In this document: positions 53,344 to 64,000 of the stretch, in pieces
Layout of the letters: each line of letters opens with the position of its first letter
How positions within the stretch are numbered: position 1 is the stretch's first letter
Assembly (NCBI RefSeq): GCF_001686925.1
Contig: NZ_LVEN01000005.1
Location: 1 to 64,000, forward strand
DNA length: 64,000 nucleotides
Reading direction: 5' to 3'
Source of the DNA: Flavobacterium piscis
GTDB lineage: Bacteria > Bacteroidota > Bacteroidia > Flavobacteriales > Flavobacteriaceae
Translations under genes and position numbers: made by a program
The notes under the pieces: generated by a model
Databases searched by the model: none
The model's input: only the letters and a program-made list of their open reading frames with translations
Told to the model about the DNA's origin: nothing

Positions 53344-55725
53344 TTAAAATTTAAAATTATAACTAACAGCAGGAACAATCCCAAAAATAGAGGTTTGTAC
53401 GGCTTCATTAGCTCCGGTATCTACATTTTGGCGAAAGTTGATAGAGGCTGCATTATGACGATTGTATAGATTATAAATGCTAAAAACCCATTCGCCTTTC
53501 CAGTTTCGGTCTTTGTTTTTTCTTGGTGTCAAAGTTGCCGAAATATCTAAATGGTGGTAAGCGGGCAAACGATTTTCATTTCTTTGTCCATAATTAGGAA
53601 TCGTAATTCCTAAATATTCGTATTGACCGTTTGGATACGAAACTGGCTGACCGGATTGCAAAGCAAAGTTAGCGCCAAATGACCATTTTTCGTTTAATGT
53701 ATAAGCCGATGTCACTGCTAAATTGTGTGTTTTGTCGTAAGCAGAATTGTACCATTGTCCATTGTTGATTCCGGTTTCTTCAGGAGTTCTTCCCGGAGTT
53801 TGTTGTTGCGATTTTGATAGCGTATAGGAAATCCAGCCATTTAGTTTGCCTTCGTTTTTCTTTACCATAAATTCTACTCCATAAGAGCGCATTCTTCCGT
53901 TAAGGATTACTTGTTCGATGGCATCATTGGCAATCAAATCGGCACCATCGATATAATCCAGTCTGTTTTGAATTTTCTTGTAATAGGTTTCAACTTCTAA
54001 AGAATAGGCACCATCATTTATATTTCTAAAATAACCCAACGCAATCTGATCTGCAATTTGTGGTTTGATGTAATTATCACTTGGCATCCAGACATCAAGC
54101 GGAGTAGGCGATGAGGTATTCGAGATCAATTGAAGATATTGCGCCATTCTGTTGTAACTTGCTTTTATGGATTGGTCATCGTTTAATTGATACGATGCCG
54201 AGAATCGCGGTTCTAAATTGTTGTAATTCTGAATTTGCTTGTTTTTGCCAAAATACTGAGTGGATGTTGGTGTCGCTTTTTCATAAATCTGCATATTAGT
54301 ATTGAAAATAACGGGTTCATTATTATCGTAATAATTGATTGTCGAAGCCCCTAAACGATAAAACAGACTATAGCGTAATCCGTAAGAAATTGTAATTTTT
54401 TTCGAAAGCTGATTTTCTGCTTCAATATAAACAGAGGGTTCAAAAGCATATTTTTTATCTAACTGATCCGGATTAATTCCTGAAGCATCATTACTCGGTT
54501 TAATTGTTCCTGGATTGAATTCATAGTAAATTCCGTTTACACCATAGTTTAGTTTGAATTTATCAGAGATGTAATTCTTGAAATCGTATTTAATATTATA
54601 ATTTTTAATTCCCGAATCCCATTTAAAACCTACAAAATCCAAATCAAGACCATAATAGTAATCGCTGTAAATCAAAGATAAATTCGCAAATAATTTATCC
54701 GAATATAAATGATTCCAGCGCAGGTTTAAAGTGGCGTTTCCGTACGTATTGGTAAAACTTTTATTCAGGCTAAAAACGTCACGGCCAAAATAACCGGATA
54801 AATATAAACTGTTATTATCGTTTAATTTATAACTCAATTTTGTGTTTAAATCATAAAAATAAGCCGAGTTGTCTTTTTGATCTTCGGATAATTTTAAAAA
54901 TAAATGCGCATACGAAGCTCTTCCGCCAATTAAAAAAGATCCTTTGTCTTTTACAATGGGACCTTCTGCCAAAATTCTACTCGAAATTAAACCGATTCCT
55001 CCATTTACATGAAATTCCTTGCTGTTTCCGTCCTTTTGATAAATATCCAGAACAGAAGAAGCTCTTCCGCCATAGCGCGCAGGGATTCCGCCTTTATATA
55101 GCTTTAAATCTTTGATGGCATCAGGATTAAAAACAGAGAAAAACCCGAACACGTGAGAAGAGTTAAAAATTGTAGCCTCGTCTAATAAAATCAAATTCTG
55201 ATCAGCGCCGCCACCGCGTACATTAAATCCCGAAGCACCTTCGCCAGCATTGGTAACACCCGGCAGCAGTAAAATCGATTTTAGAACATCGACTTCACCC
55301 ATTACAACAGGCATTTTTTTTATAGTGGCAATAGAAAGTTTATTGGCACTCATTTCTGGCGTTTTGATATTGATTTTACCTCTGTTGTCTTTTATTACGA
55401 CTTCCTGAAGTTCTTCGCCACTTTCATGAACCGCAAAATTATTTTTAGTATTTTGATTTAAAGTAATTGTTTTTTGAATGGTTTGATAGCCAACGTAACT
55501 AATCTCGATTTCATGTTCGCCTTTTGGAACAGTAAGCGAATAGAAACCATATTCATTAGTTGTAGTTCCAATTTTTAAAACAGGGATATAAACATTTACT
55601 CCAATTAAAGTTTCGTTATTTTTAAAATCAGTGATCGTTCCGCTTAAAGTAAATTTTTCCTGAGAAAATGAAGTAAAAGTCGTTATAAGGAGGATAAAAA
55701 TAAGGCCAATTTTTTTTGAAATCAT
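53344..55725 (-). CDS. TonB-dependent receptor with carboxypeptidase-regulatory-like domain
   Basis: 793 residues from 55725 (MISKKIGLIFILLITTFTSF); a frame to 55746 would put seven polar residues ahead of the signal. Domains: CarboxypepD_reg-like (GTITDFKNNETLIGVNVYIP, about 29-110), plug (VMGEVDVLKSILLLPGVTNA, NVRGGGADQNLILLDEATIF, about 130-230) and a 22-strand barrel ending YNFKF. It imports a substrate energised by TonB. It lacks an N-terminal signalling extension, so no sigma/anti-sigma control is expected, and none is adjacent. First gene of a pair with DUF4249. Confidence 0.95.
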   Translation of the reverse strand: MISKKIGLIFILLITTFTSFSQEKFTLSGTITDFKNNETLIGVNVYIPVLKIGTTTNEYGFYSLTVPKGEHEIEISYVGYQTIQKTITLNQNTKNNFAVHESGEELQEVVIKDNRGKINIKTPEMSANKLSIATIKKMPVVMGEVDVLKSILLLPGVTNAGEGASGFNVRGGGADQNLILLDEATIFNSSHVFGFFSVFNPDAIKDLKLYKGGIPARYGGRASSVLDIYQKDGNSKEFHVNGGIGLISSRILAEGPIVKDKGSFLIGGRASYAHLFLKLSEDQKDNSAYFYDLNTKLSYKLNDNNSLYLSGYFGRDVFSLNKSFTNTYGNATLNLRWNHLYSDKLFANLSLIYSDYYYGLDLDFVGFKWDSGIKNYNIKYDFKNYISDKFKLNYGVNGIYYEFNPGTIKPSNDASGINPDQLDKKYAFEPSVYIEAENQLSKKITISYGLRYSLFYRLGASTINYYDNNEPVIFNTNMQIYEKATPTSTQYFGKNKQIQNYNNLEPRFSASYQLNDDQSIKASYNRMAQYLQLISNTSSPTPLDVWMPSDNYIKPQIADQIALGYFRNINDGAYSLEVETYYKKIQNRLDYIDGADLIANDAIEQVILNGRMRSYGVEFMVKKNEGKLNGWISYTLSKSQQQTPGRTPEETGINNGQWYNSAYDKTHNLAVTSAYTLNEKWSFGANFALQSGQPVSYPNGQYEYLGITIPNYGQRNENRLPAYHHLDISATLTPRKNKDRNWKGEWVFSIYNLYNRHNAASINFRQNVDTGANEAVQTSIFGIVPAVSYNFKF

Positions 55726-55928
55726 TGTCTTGTGTTTGAAGCACATAGTTAATAATTCTTACTAAATATTGGGGTACAACTTTTGTTAAACATTAGTTAA
55801 GAATATTTCTTTTTGCAGGTTTTCAACGCTTTATTGTTTTTCAATATAAAAAACACTTTGCAGTCGATTTTAGCAAAAATAAGATGGAAGTTGAAAAATA
55901 TTCATATGCTTGGCAATTATTCAAAAAA

Positions 55929-55960
55929 AAAAAAGACAACCGTTTAAAGTTGTCTTTTTT
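55929..55960 (-). terminator. Terminator of icd
   Basis: AAAAAAGACAAC (55929-55940) and GTTGTCTTTTTT (55949-55960), 48 bases past the icd stop. Confidence 0.85.
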
Positions 55961-56007
55961 CCTATTTATAAAAGAGATGCACTATTGTACTCTCATTTTG
56001 TATTCTA

Positions 56008-58242
<2,235 letters not shown>

Positions 58243-58453
58243 TTATAATCGTATCGCCAAGGGGAGCGATGTAAAAGGTATATTCGGCTCAGAATGAGCG
58301 GAGCAAATATAATAAAAACAGTCCGAAAACGGTGTAGTTTTCCTGAGAAATACCGAAATTATCAGATTGTTATTTCGAGGTCGTTAAATTGTCAAATCGA
58401 TTATTTTGCTATTAAAAAATTACAGTTTTGACATTGTAGAAAATTAGGCACAA

Positions 58454-58490
58454 AAAAAACTCGTTTCAAATGATATGAAACGAGTTTTTT
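58454..58490 (-). terminator. Terminator of rplS
   Basis: AAAAAACTCGTTTCA (58454-58468) with TGAAACGAGTTTTTT (58476-58490). Confidence 0.85.
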
Positions 58491-58509
58491 ATAACAAATA
58501 GATAAATGA

Positions 58510-58860
58510 TTATCTTCTTTTATCTTTAATCTTAGCTTTTTTACCAGTAAGTTCTCTGAAGTAGAAAATTCTAGCTCTACGAACAGCTCCTTTTTTGTTG
58601 ATTTCAATTTTCTGTAAAGCTGGTAAGTTTACCGGGAAGATACGCTCAACTCCAATAGCTCCAGACATTTTACGGATAGTAAAAGTTTCTGTGTTACCAG
58701 AACCTCTTCTTTGAATAACAACTCCTTTAAAAAACTGAGTTCTTGTTTTTTCACCCTCTTTAATTTCGTAGTAAACTGTGATAGTATCTCCAGCTCCGAA
58801 AACAGGGAAATCTTTTTTAGCAACTAATTCGGTTTGAACGAATTTCATTAAATCTGCCAT
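58510..58860 (-). CDS. rplS: Ribosomal protein L19
   Basis: A 116-residue 50S protein at the interface with the 30S subunit. Family sequence is plain: FGAGDTITVYYEIKEGEKTR, FKGVVIQRRGSG, TFTIRKMSGAIGVERIFP. It lies downstream of trmD, as in the usual rpsP-rimM-trmD-rplS order, but rpsP and rimM are absent from this stretch and a hairpin separates trmD from rplS. A -7 box TACATTTG (58935-58942) indicates its own promoter. Confidence 0.97.
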   Translation of the reverse strand: MADLMKFVQTELVAKKDFPVFGAGDTITVYYEIKEGEKTRTQFFKGVVIQRRGSGNTETFTIRKMSGAIGVERIFPVNLPALQKIEINKKGAVRRARIFYFRELTGKKAKIKDKRR

Positions 58861-59016
58861 GATATCTTGTAATTATGGTTTTTTATATAGAGCAACATTC
58901 ACGGATCTCGCCAGAGGTTAGTCTAATTCGGGTGCAAATGTAGAAAATAATTATGAATTATAAATTATGAATTGTAAATTATTTTAACTTGCTGGTAAAA
59001 AGAATGTTAGTCGCAC

Positions 59017-59082
59017 TTTTCAGTCGCAGTCTCAGTATTAGCTGCAATCAAATTCACTGAAAACTGAGACTGCGACTGAAAA
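59017..59082 (-). terminator. 19-bp palindrome abutting the trmD stop
   Basis: TTTTCAGTCGCAGTCTCAG (59017-59035) is exactly complementary to 59064-59082, and the stem ends at the base before the trmD stop codon (59083-59085). It can act as a terminator for trmD. Same word family as at 51479-51544. Confidence 0.7.
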
Positions 59083-59760
59083 CTATTCCTGAAGCAAATC
59101 CGGTCTTCTGTTCTTCGTATGTTCGTACGCCATATCTTCACGCCATTTGTCAATTTTGGCAAAATGACCGCTGGTTAAAACCTCAGGAACTTTCCATCCT
59201 TTATAATCTGCCGGTCTTGTATAAATAGGTCCTGAAAGTAAATTATCCTGAAAACTATCTGTCAATGCCGAAGTTTCATCGCTTAAAACACCAGGAATTA
59301 ATCTTATTAAAGCATCAGATAAAACCAGGGCACCTAATTCTCCACCAGATAAAACGTAATCACCAATCGAAATTTCTTTGGTAATAAAATGATCACGTAC
59401 ACGCTGATCTACACCTTTATAATGTCCGCATAAAATGATAATGTTTTCATACATAGACATCGTATTGGCCATTTTCTGGTTCAGCGTTTCACCGTCAGGT
59501 GACATATATATGATTTCGTCGTATTCACGTTCGCTTTTTAAATGTGTAATGCAGGCATCAATTGGCTGAACTGTCATTACCATTCCGGCGCCTCCTCCAA
59601 ACGGATAATCATCGACACTTTTTTGTTTGTTCGTAGTATAGTCACGCAAATTATGAAAGTGTACTTCGACCAAACCTTTGTCTATGGCACGTTTCATAAT
59701 CGAAGCCTCAAACGGACTTCTTAATAATTCAGGCAAAATCGTTATAATATCAATTCGCAT
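59083..59760 (-). CDS. trmD: tRNA (guanine-N1)-methyltransferase
   Basis: Methylates G37 of tRNAs reading CNN and some other codons, preventing frameshifts. The 225-residue SPOUT-class protein has the trefoil-knot AdoMet site [23 protein letters not shown] and the [15 protein letters not shown] block ([13 protein letters not shown]). -7-type boxes TATCTTTG (59788-59795) and TAACTTTG (59796-59803) precede it on the minus strand. Confidence 0.97.
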   Translation of the reverse strand: MRIDIITILPELLRSPFEASIMKRAIDKGLVEVHFHNLRDYTTNKQKSVDDYPFGGGAGMVMTVQPIDACITHLKSEREYDEIIYMSPDGETLNQKMANTMSMYENIIILCGHYKGVDQRVRDHFITKEISIGDYVLSGGELGALVLSDALIRLIPGVLSDETSALTDSFQDNLLSGPIYTRPADYKGWKVPEVLTSGHFAKIDKWREDMAYEHTKNRRPDLLQE

Positions 59761-60020
59761 TTTTTTTCTTCAAATAGTTCTAGGCGGCAAAGATACAAAG
59801 TTAATTTTTGGGAATTTTAAAGATTTGAAAAATGAGATTTCTGCAAACGCGACAGAAAAAGGTAAATCTATTTTAAAAATAGTGTAAAATATGGCTTAAC
59901 AATTTGTTAAACAGTTAAATGTATAGTGATTATGTAAGAAGAAAGTTTTTTTGTGTAATTTTAGCATGCCTCTTTTCGTCTAATATTATACTGTAAATCA
60001 TTTACCTAAAAATAATTATT

Positions 60021-60353
60021 ATGATACGAAAGCTACTTCTGTTACTTACAATTTTAATTTTGCATTCCTGTTCGTCCTCAAAAAACGCGAATGACAAGTG
60101 GGTTGGCCAATCTAAAAAAAATCTGATAAAAAGTTGGGGAACGCCAATTAGGAGCATAGATAATGCTGAACAGGGAGAAATCCTTATTTACGGAGAACAA
60201 GTTTATGCGAACGTTAATAATCAGGAAGGTTCAAGAATAGCAGGTCCAAATCATTGGAATTACACTTATGTGTATGTAAATAAGGAAGGAAAAATTTATT
60301 CTTATAAAAAGGATAAACAACAACATACGCCTCAGGAAATAGCTGTGAAATAA
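60021..60353 (+). CDS. Small lipoprotein, unknown
   Basis: A 110-residue predicted lipoprotein (MIRKLLLLLTILILHSCSSS, cysteine 17). The mature part WVGQSKKNLIKSWGTPIRSI has the SmpA/OmlA-like form in which a short helix reads GxpxRS, so it may be a relative of BamE-type lipoproteins; weak evidence. Confidence 0.7.
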   Translation: MIRKLLLLLTILILHSCSSSKNANDKWVGQSKKNLIKSWGTPIRSIDNAEQGEILIYGEQVYANVNNQEGSRIAGPNHWNYTYVYVNKEGKIYSYKKDKQQHTPQEIAVK

Positions 60354-60470
60354 TCACGTATAATTTTATTTATTTTAGAGATTGCAGTTTTATTAATGCA
60401 ATCTCTATTTTTTTTATCTATATTTAAATCATTATAAGTTGATTTGTATTGATTTAAGAAAAAGTACGTG

Positions 60471-60926
60471 ATGAAAAAAGTAATAATCCTTATTGTAGTT
60501 TTTATAATTATTTCCTGCAATAATAAAAACCAATCAAAACCAATGGATACTTCAAAAAACGAGAAATTAGTCAAACAGTATTTTGAGTATTTTAATAATC
60601 ATGACTGGAAAAAGATGGCAGAAATGTATTCCGAAACTGCTGATTTTAAAGATCCTTCTTTAGGGCAGGGAATTGTAAAACAAACACGCCAGGAAATACA
60701 AAGTAAATATGCAGAATTGAATAAAGTGTTTCCTGATTTGCATGATAAAGTCGTTCAAATTTATCCATCGGGAGAAAATCATATTATTGTAGAGTTTATT
60801 TCGACGGGAACGGCGCCTGATAATTCAAAATTCGAATTGCCTATTTGTACCATATTTACAATTGAAAACGGATTAATTACCAAAGATTTTACTTATTTCG
60901 ATAATTTTGAGGAAGGTGAGGAGTAG
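60471..60926 (+). CDS. SnoaL-like lipoprotein
   Basis: 151 residues starting at the ATG at 60471 (MKKVIILIVVFIIISC, lipobox cysteine 16); a GTG directly before it is the alternative. The mature protein has the NTF2/SnoaL form: LVKQYFEYFNNHDWKKMAEMY, YSETADFKDPSLGQ, and FTIENGLITKDFTYFDNF at the end. Small-ligand-binding or isomerase function; ligand unknown. A second, unrelated-looking NTF2-like gene is at 9706. Confidence 0.85.
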   Translation: MKKVIILIVVFIIISCNNKNQSKPMDTSKNEKLVKQYFEYFNNHDWKKMAEMYSETADFKDPSLGQGIVKQTRQEIQSKYAELNKVFPDLHDKVVQIYPSGENHIIVEFISTGTAPDNSKFELPICTIFTIENGLITKDFTYFDNFEEGEE

Positions 60927-60995
60927 ATTAGAATTGTAATGTTGTATAGTTCCTAATGTCATTAAGTTAAGCTTTTTTAACGCAATCTTGTCAGG

Positions 60996-61110
60996 CTGAG
61001 CGAAGTCGAAGCCCATAAGTAACTCGACAAAGAAAATTTTACCGCAAAGTTCACAAAGAATTACGCAAAGTACGCAAAGTTTTGTGAATTACGCTTTGCT
61101 CTAAGATCAC
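60996..61110. repeat. Short dispersed repeats before the transposase remnant
   Basis: CTGAGCGAAGTCGAAGCCCA (60996-61015) matches 26925-26944 in inverse. It is followed by ACCGCAAAG, ACGCAAAGTACGCAAAG and TGAATTACGCTTTG words of the TTAACCGCAAAG family (61031-61110). Confidence 0.55.
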
Positions 61111-61136
61111 AAAGGGATTGTGTTTAAGGTATAATT

Positions 61137-61325
61137 TATTTTGAGTGGCAGGAAGGTTATGGAGCTTTTTCATATAGCAAATCACAATTAAATGCTGTAA
61201 TCAATTATATAGAAAATCAGGAAGTACAGCATAAAAAGAAAACTTTTAGAGAAGAATATCTTGACTTTCTGGAAAAATTTGAAGTGGATTATGAGGAAAA
61301 GTTTATTTTTAAAGAATTAATTTAA
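61137..61325 (+). pseudogene. C-terminal remnant of an IS200/Y1 (RAYT-like) transposase
   Basis: A frame of about 62 residues without a start, ending at TAA 61323. It reads EWQEGYGAFSYSKSQLNAVI, then IENQEVQHKKKTFREEYLDF and EKFEVDYEEKFIFKELI, which is the conserved C terminus of the small Y1 transposase group common in Flavobacteriia. The catalytic HUH and tyrosine parts are gone; a stop lies just upstream. No other part of the gene is visible in this window. Confidence 0.8.
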
Positions 61326-61360
61326 AATTGGTTTTTAAAAAATAAACGCACCAAACATAA

Positions 61361-62266
61361 ATGAAAAAACTAATCCTCTTCCTTCTTATATCATTATGTT
61401 CCTGTAATAAAGAAAAAGTAAAAGAAACTAGAAAAGAGATCCCAAAAGAAATTCCAAAAGAAGCGTCTTATTTTAAACAAATCAAAAGTAATGACGTTAA
61501 GTTGGGAGAACCGGTTTATGGCGATTGGTTGTATTCCCGCAAAGAAAAAGGACAAACTTTTGAGCAATATTTCAGATCTAAACATATTGTTCCAACAAAA
61601 GAGGCGAATATTATTTACATACGGCCTATCGGGAATTTTAATTCTTTACAAAAGAAACAGATTCAGTTGCTCAACGAATATTTGGAAATTTACTTTCAAT
61701 TAAGGGCAAAAACGTTAGACCCAATTTCGAATGATATAGTGCCAAATTCTGCCAGGAGAACAGTTTATGGTCATGAACAGTTATTGGCTGGTTACCTTTT
61801 AAATGATGTTTTAAAAGAAGAAAAACCTTTGAACAGGATTGCTTTAATGGGGCTTTCAGAACTGGATTTGTACCCTAAACCAGAATGGAATTATGTTTTT
61901 GGTTTGGCATCTTATCATGATAAAGTAGGTGTGAGCTCCATTTACAGACTGCAGGATGGCGAATTAACTGCTGAAAATTTTAATCTTTGTTTATCGAGAT
62001 TGCTTAAAATAAGTTCCCACGAAATAGGGCATATGTTTGGTCTTCATCATTGTATAAATGCCAACTGTGTCATGAATGGTACCAATAGTATGGAAGAAAC
62101 CGACAGGCATTCGATCAGGTTATGCTCTGTTTGCCAAAGAAAACTGAATTCCTGTATAGCATATGATAATGAAAAGAGATTAACTGATTTAGAAAAATAT
62201 TTTAAAAAGAATAACTTAACAGACGAATTTGGTTTAATGAAAAAAGATCTTGAAGTTATTCGATAA
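61361..62266 (+). CDS. Archaemetzincin-like metalloprotease lipoprotein (M54)
   Basis: A 301-residue predicted lipoprotein (MKKLILFLLISLCSC, cysteine 15). The catalytic region is that of archaemetzincins: HEIGHMFGLHHC (His220 onward), four residues, CVM, then after 16 residues CSVC, i.e. HExxHxxGx3Cx4CxM and CxxC, which bind the catalytic and a structural zinc. The region upstream (about 70-215) fits the family fold with LMGLSELDLYP. The lysine-proline-rich linker (KEIPKEIPKEA) tethers it to the membrane. Most described archaemetzincins lack a signal; the lipoprotein form is notable. FMN reductase gene follows after 7 bases. Confidence 0.88.
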   Translation: MKKLILFLLISLCSCNKEKVKETRKEIPKEIPKEASYFKQIKSNDVKLGEPVYGDWLYSRKEKGQTFEQYFRSKHIVPTKEANIIYIRPIGNFNSLQKKQIQLLNEYLEIYFQLRAKTLDPISNDIVPNSARRTVYGHEQLLAGYLLNDVLKEEKPLNRIALMGLSELDLYPKPEWNYVFGLASYHDKVGVSSIYRLQDGELTAENFNLCLSRLLKISSHEIGHMFGLHHCINANCVMNGTNSMEETDRHSIRLCSVCQRKLNSCIAYDNEKRLTDLEKYFKKNNLTDEFGLMKKDLEVIR

Positions 62267-62273
62267 ATTAGAA

Positions 62274-62810
62274 ATGAAAAAGATAAAAATAGTTGCGATA
62301 ACAGGCAGCACCCGAAATAACTCAAGCAATTACAAAATTTTGAAGTTCATTTCAGAACAAATTAAAGATTTATTTGAGGTTGAAATATTCGAAAATATAG
62401 ATAAACTTCCTCATTTTAATCCCGATTTAGATTCCGAAACTCCTCCGCAGGAAGTTATTTCTTTTAGAAATAAAATAGATAACGCTGATGGAGTTATCAT
62501 TTGTACTCCGGAATATGTTTTCAGTTTGCCGGGAAGTTTAAAAAATGCTTTAGAATGGTGTGTTTCTACTACTCTGTTTTCAAATAAAAGAACAGGTTTA
62601 ATTACCGCTTCGGCTTCCGGAGAAATGGGACACGAGCAACTGATTTTAATAATGAAAACGCTGGAAGCTAATTTAAAAGAGGAGACACAATTATTAATAT
62701 CTGGCGTTCGGGGAAAAATTAATGAAAAGGGAGAAATTACAAATGTAGAAACCAGAGCGGCGCTGCAAAATTTTATCCATCATTACGAAAAACAATTTTC
62801 AGTATCTTAA
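62274..62810 (+). CDS. NADPH-dependent FMN reductase
   Basis: 178 residues from 62274 (MKKIKIVAITGSTRNNSSNY, flavodoxin-like FMN phosphate loop GSTRNNSSN). The second part has TPEYVFSLPGSLKNALEW, the typical isoalloxazine-contacting block of the FMN_red family, and ITASASGEMG. Reduces quinones or other electrophiles using NAD(P)H. It is close behind the archaemetzincin gene; probably co-transcribed. Confidence 0.92.
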   Translation: MKKIKIVAITGSTRNNSSNYKILKFISEQIKDLFEVEIFENIDKLPHFNPDLDSETPPQEVISFRNKIDNADGVIICTPEYVFSLPGSLKNALEWCVSTTLFSNKRTGLITASASGEMGHEQLILIMKTLEANLKEETQLLISGVRGKINEKGEITNVETRAALQNFIHHYEKQFSVS

Positions 62811-62855
62811 CAATCAATTAATTGATTAGTTTTACTTTTCATCTTTTTAAACAAA

Positions 62856-63719
62856 ATGATCACAAGAAGAAACTTTATAATAAACACAAGTCTGGCTGCA
62901 GCAACAGTTTTGGCCTTACCATCATTAGCCTTTACTATGGATAAAAAAGAAATAGGTTTGCAATTATATACCCTGCGTGATGAACTTCCAAAAGATGTAA
63001 AATCAACTTTAGAGAAAGTCGCAAAAGCGGGATATAAAACAGTCGAAACGTATGGTTTTTCTATAAAAGATCAATTTTGGGGATTATCTCCAATTGAGGT
63101 TAAAAAAATCTTAGATGCAAATAATTTGAAAGCTCCAAGCGGACATTATAATTTAGGAAGCTTTTTGTATGATGGAAATTTAGAAGAAGTTAAAGCTGCG
63201 ATTGAAGCGGCTCAAATTTTAAAAAACGAATATTTAACCGTTCCCTGGGTTGATGAACCTTTTAGGAATGATTTTCATAAGATTGCTGTTCGTTTAAATG
63301 AAGCCGGAAAAATGTGCGCAGCTGCAGGTTTAAAATTAGCGTACCATAATCATGATTTTGAATTTAAGAAACACAACGGAATTACGGGGTATGAAATTTT
63401 ATTGAAGGAAACAGATCGTAATTTAGTTTATTTTGAATTGGATTTATATTGGGTGGTTCGCTCAGGAAATGATCCCATTAAATTATTCAGAGAAAATCCG
63501 GGGCGTTTTAAATTATGGCATGTAAAAGATATGGATAAAGTAAATCCTGATTTAAATACAGAAATAGGTTCAGGATCTATTGACTTTAAAACTATTTTTA
63601 AAGAGGTAAAACAATCCGGAATGAAACATTTTTTTGTAGAACAAGAGAATAATTATAAGCCAAATGCTTTTGAAGCGATTAAAACCAGCTGTGATTTTAT
63701 TTTAAAAGAATTGATTTAG
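62856..63719 (+). CDS. Sugar phosphate isomerase/epimerase, Tat-exported
   Basis: A 287-residue xylose-isomerase-like TIM barrel with a Tat-style N terminus (MITRRNFIINTSLAAATVLA, then ALPSLAF). Metal and substrate region YHNHDFEF and the ELDLYWVVRSG, WHVKDMD, FVEQEN strands are standard for the IolE/IolI-like group. Substrate unknown. It lies before a cupin gene on the same strand. Confidence 0.92.
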   Translation: MITRRNFIINTSLAAATVLALPSLAFTMDKKEIGLQLYTLRDELPKDVKSTLEKVAKAGYKTVETYGFSIKDQFWGLSPIEVKKILDANNLKAPSGHYNLGSFLYDGNLEEVKAAIEAAQILKNEYLTVPWVDEPFRNDFHKIAVRLNEAGKMCAAAGLKLAYHNHDFEFKKHNGITGYEILLKETDRNLVYFELDLYWVVRSGNDPIKLFRENPGRFKLWHVKDMDKVNPDLNTEIGSGSIDFKTIFKEVKQSGMKHFFVEQENNYKPNAFEAIKTSCDFILKELI

Positions 63720-63768
63720 GTTGAAATAATTTAAAAATGTATTTTTGTAGGAATAAAATTAGAAAGAC

Positions 63769-64000
63769 ATGCAAAGTTTTGGAACAAGTAAAGAGTTTAT
63801 AAAAGGAGATGAAATAGAGTGGGAAGTAGTGGGCGAAGGAATAAAACGTAAAATCCTGGCCTATGATGACAGAGTAATGCTGGTAAATGTTCATTTCGAA
63901 AAAGGAGGAATTGGTACTTTACACGAACATTATCATACACAAGTTACTTATGTTTCAAGCGGAAAATTTGATGTAACAATCAATGGAGTTACGCAAACCT
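63769..64000 (+). CDS. Cupin-domain protein (5' part, runs off the window)
   Basis: The first 77 codons are present, start MQSFGTSKEFIKGDEIEW. The cupin metal motif begins VHFEKGGIGTLHEHYHTQV with the GxHxH histidines. The resemblance is to KdgF-like cupins of uronate breakdown. A TATTTTTG -7 box (63740-63747) lies upstream; the only nearby TTG is 16 bases away. Confidence 0.85.
   Translation, partial: MQSFGTSKEFIKGDEIEWEVVGEGIKRKILAYDDRVMLVNVHFEKGGIGTLHEHYHTQVTYVSSGKFDVTINGVTQT

Noticed and set aside
58401..58607. 68-residue frame over the rplS end
   Set aside because: It lies in another frame of rplS and its terminator.

Overview
The window is a stretch of AT-rich chromosome from a Bacteroidota member, most probably a Flavobacterium. 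Several signs agree: promoters of the TAnnTTTG type (a good example lies in front of lysA), a SusC-like TonB-dependent receptor paired with a DUF4249 lipoprotein, many short lipoproteins with Bacteroidota-style signal peptides, a monomeric isocitrate dehydrogenase, and A-rich leaders instead of strong Shine-Dalgarno sites. I saw no tRNA, rRNA, CRISPR array, prophage or recognisable defence system.

Layout. 0-7.5 kb: amtB, two adjacent secreted amidohydrolase-family proteins and a Gfo/Idh oxidoreductase. 7.9-9.4 kb: comM-like AAA ATPase. 9.7-14.8 kb: an NTF2-like gene, then the ammonifying nitrite reductase operon nrfH-nrfA with resB-like and ccsA-like cytochrome c assembly genes. 14.8-26.1 kb: a long minus-strand run of small accessory genes (acetyltransferase, esterase, HD hydrolase, two tandem SRPBCC proteins with an ArsR repressor, lipoproteins, ankyrin, DUF3592, VOC, RDD). 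26.1-27.0 kb: a repeat island. 27.0-36.6 kb: core metabolism (lysA, gltD, gltB, sucC). 36.8-38.2 kb: an IS110-family element. 38.2-45.2 kb: TraB-like protein, a LytS/LytTR two-component pair, DUF1456, a PLP enzyme with a dipeptide epimerase, an esterase and a TerB-like protein. 45.2-52.5 kb: uvrB, a lipoprotein hydrolase, rlmF, thiamine pyrophosphokinase, RidA, DinB and GyrI-like genes. 52.5-59.8 kb: outer-membrane uptake pair, icd, rplS, trmD. 60-64 kb: small lipoproteins, a transposase remnant, an archaemetzincin-type lipoprotein, an FMN reductase, a sugar isomerase and a cupin cut by the window end.

Functional themes. Nitrogen handling recurs: ammonium uptake (amtB), nitrite reduction to ammonium (nrfHA plus haem-attachment genes) and ammonium assimilation (gltBD), all within 35 kb although not in one operon. 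The rest is housekeeping or small accessory genes.

The most unusual content is between the genes. Almost every longer spacer carries a perfect or near-perfect inverted repeat, and several belong to families seen more than once here: a stem-loop element with conserved shoulders and a different apical helix in each of three copies; two 80-bp three-hairpin REP-like units in mirror orientation; two 86-bp palindromes 47 bp apart; GCCACGAATT palindromes; and TTAACCGCAAAG palindromes, one of which seems to have been split by the IS110 element. A 60-residue remnant of an IS200/Y1 (RAYT-like) transposase at 61.1 kb is a possible source of one of these families. I regard the repeat system, and the IS110 element with its possible bridge-RNA region and atypical acidic tetrad, as the best candidates for something undescribed.
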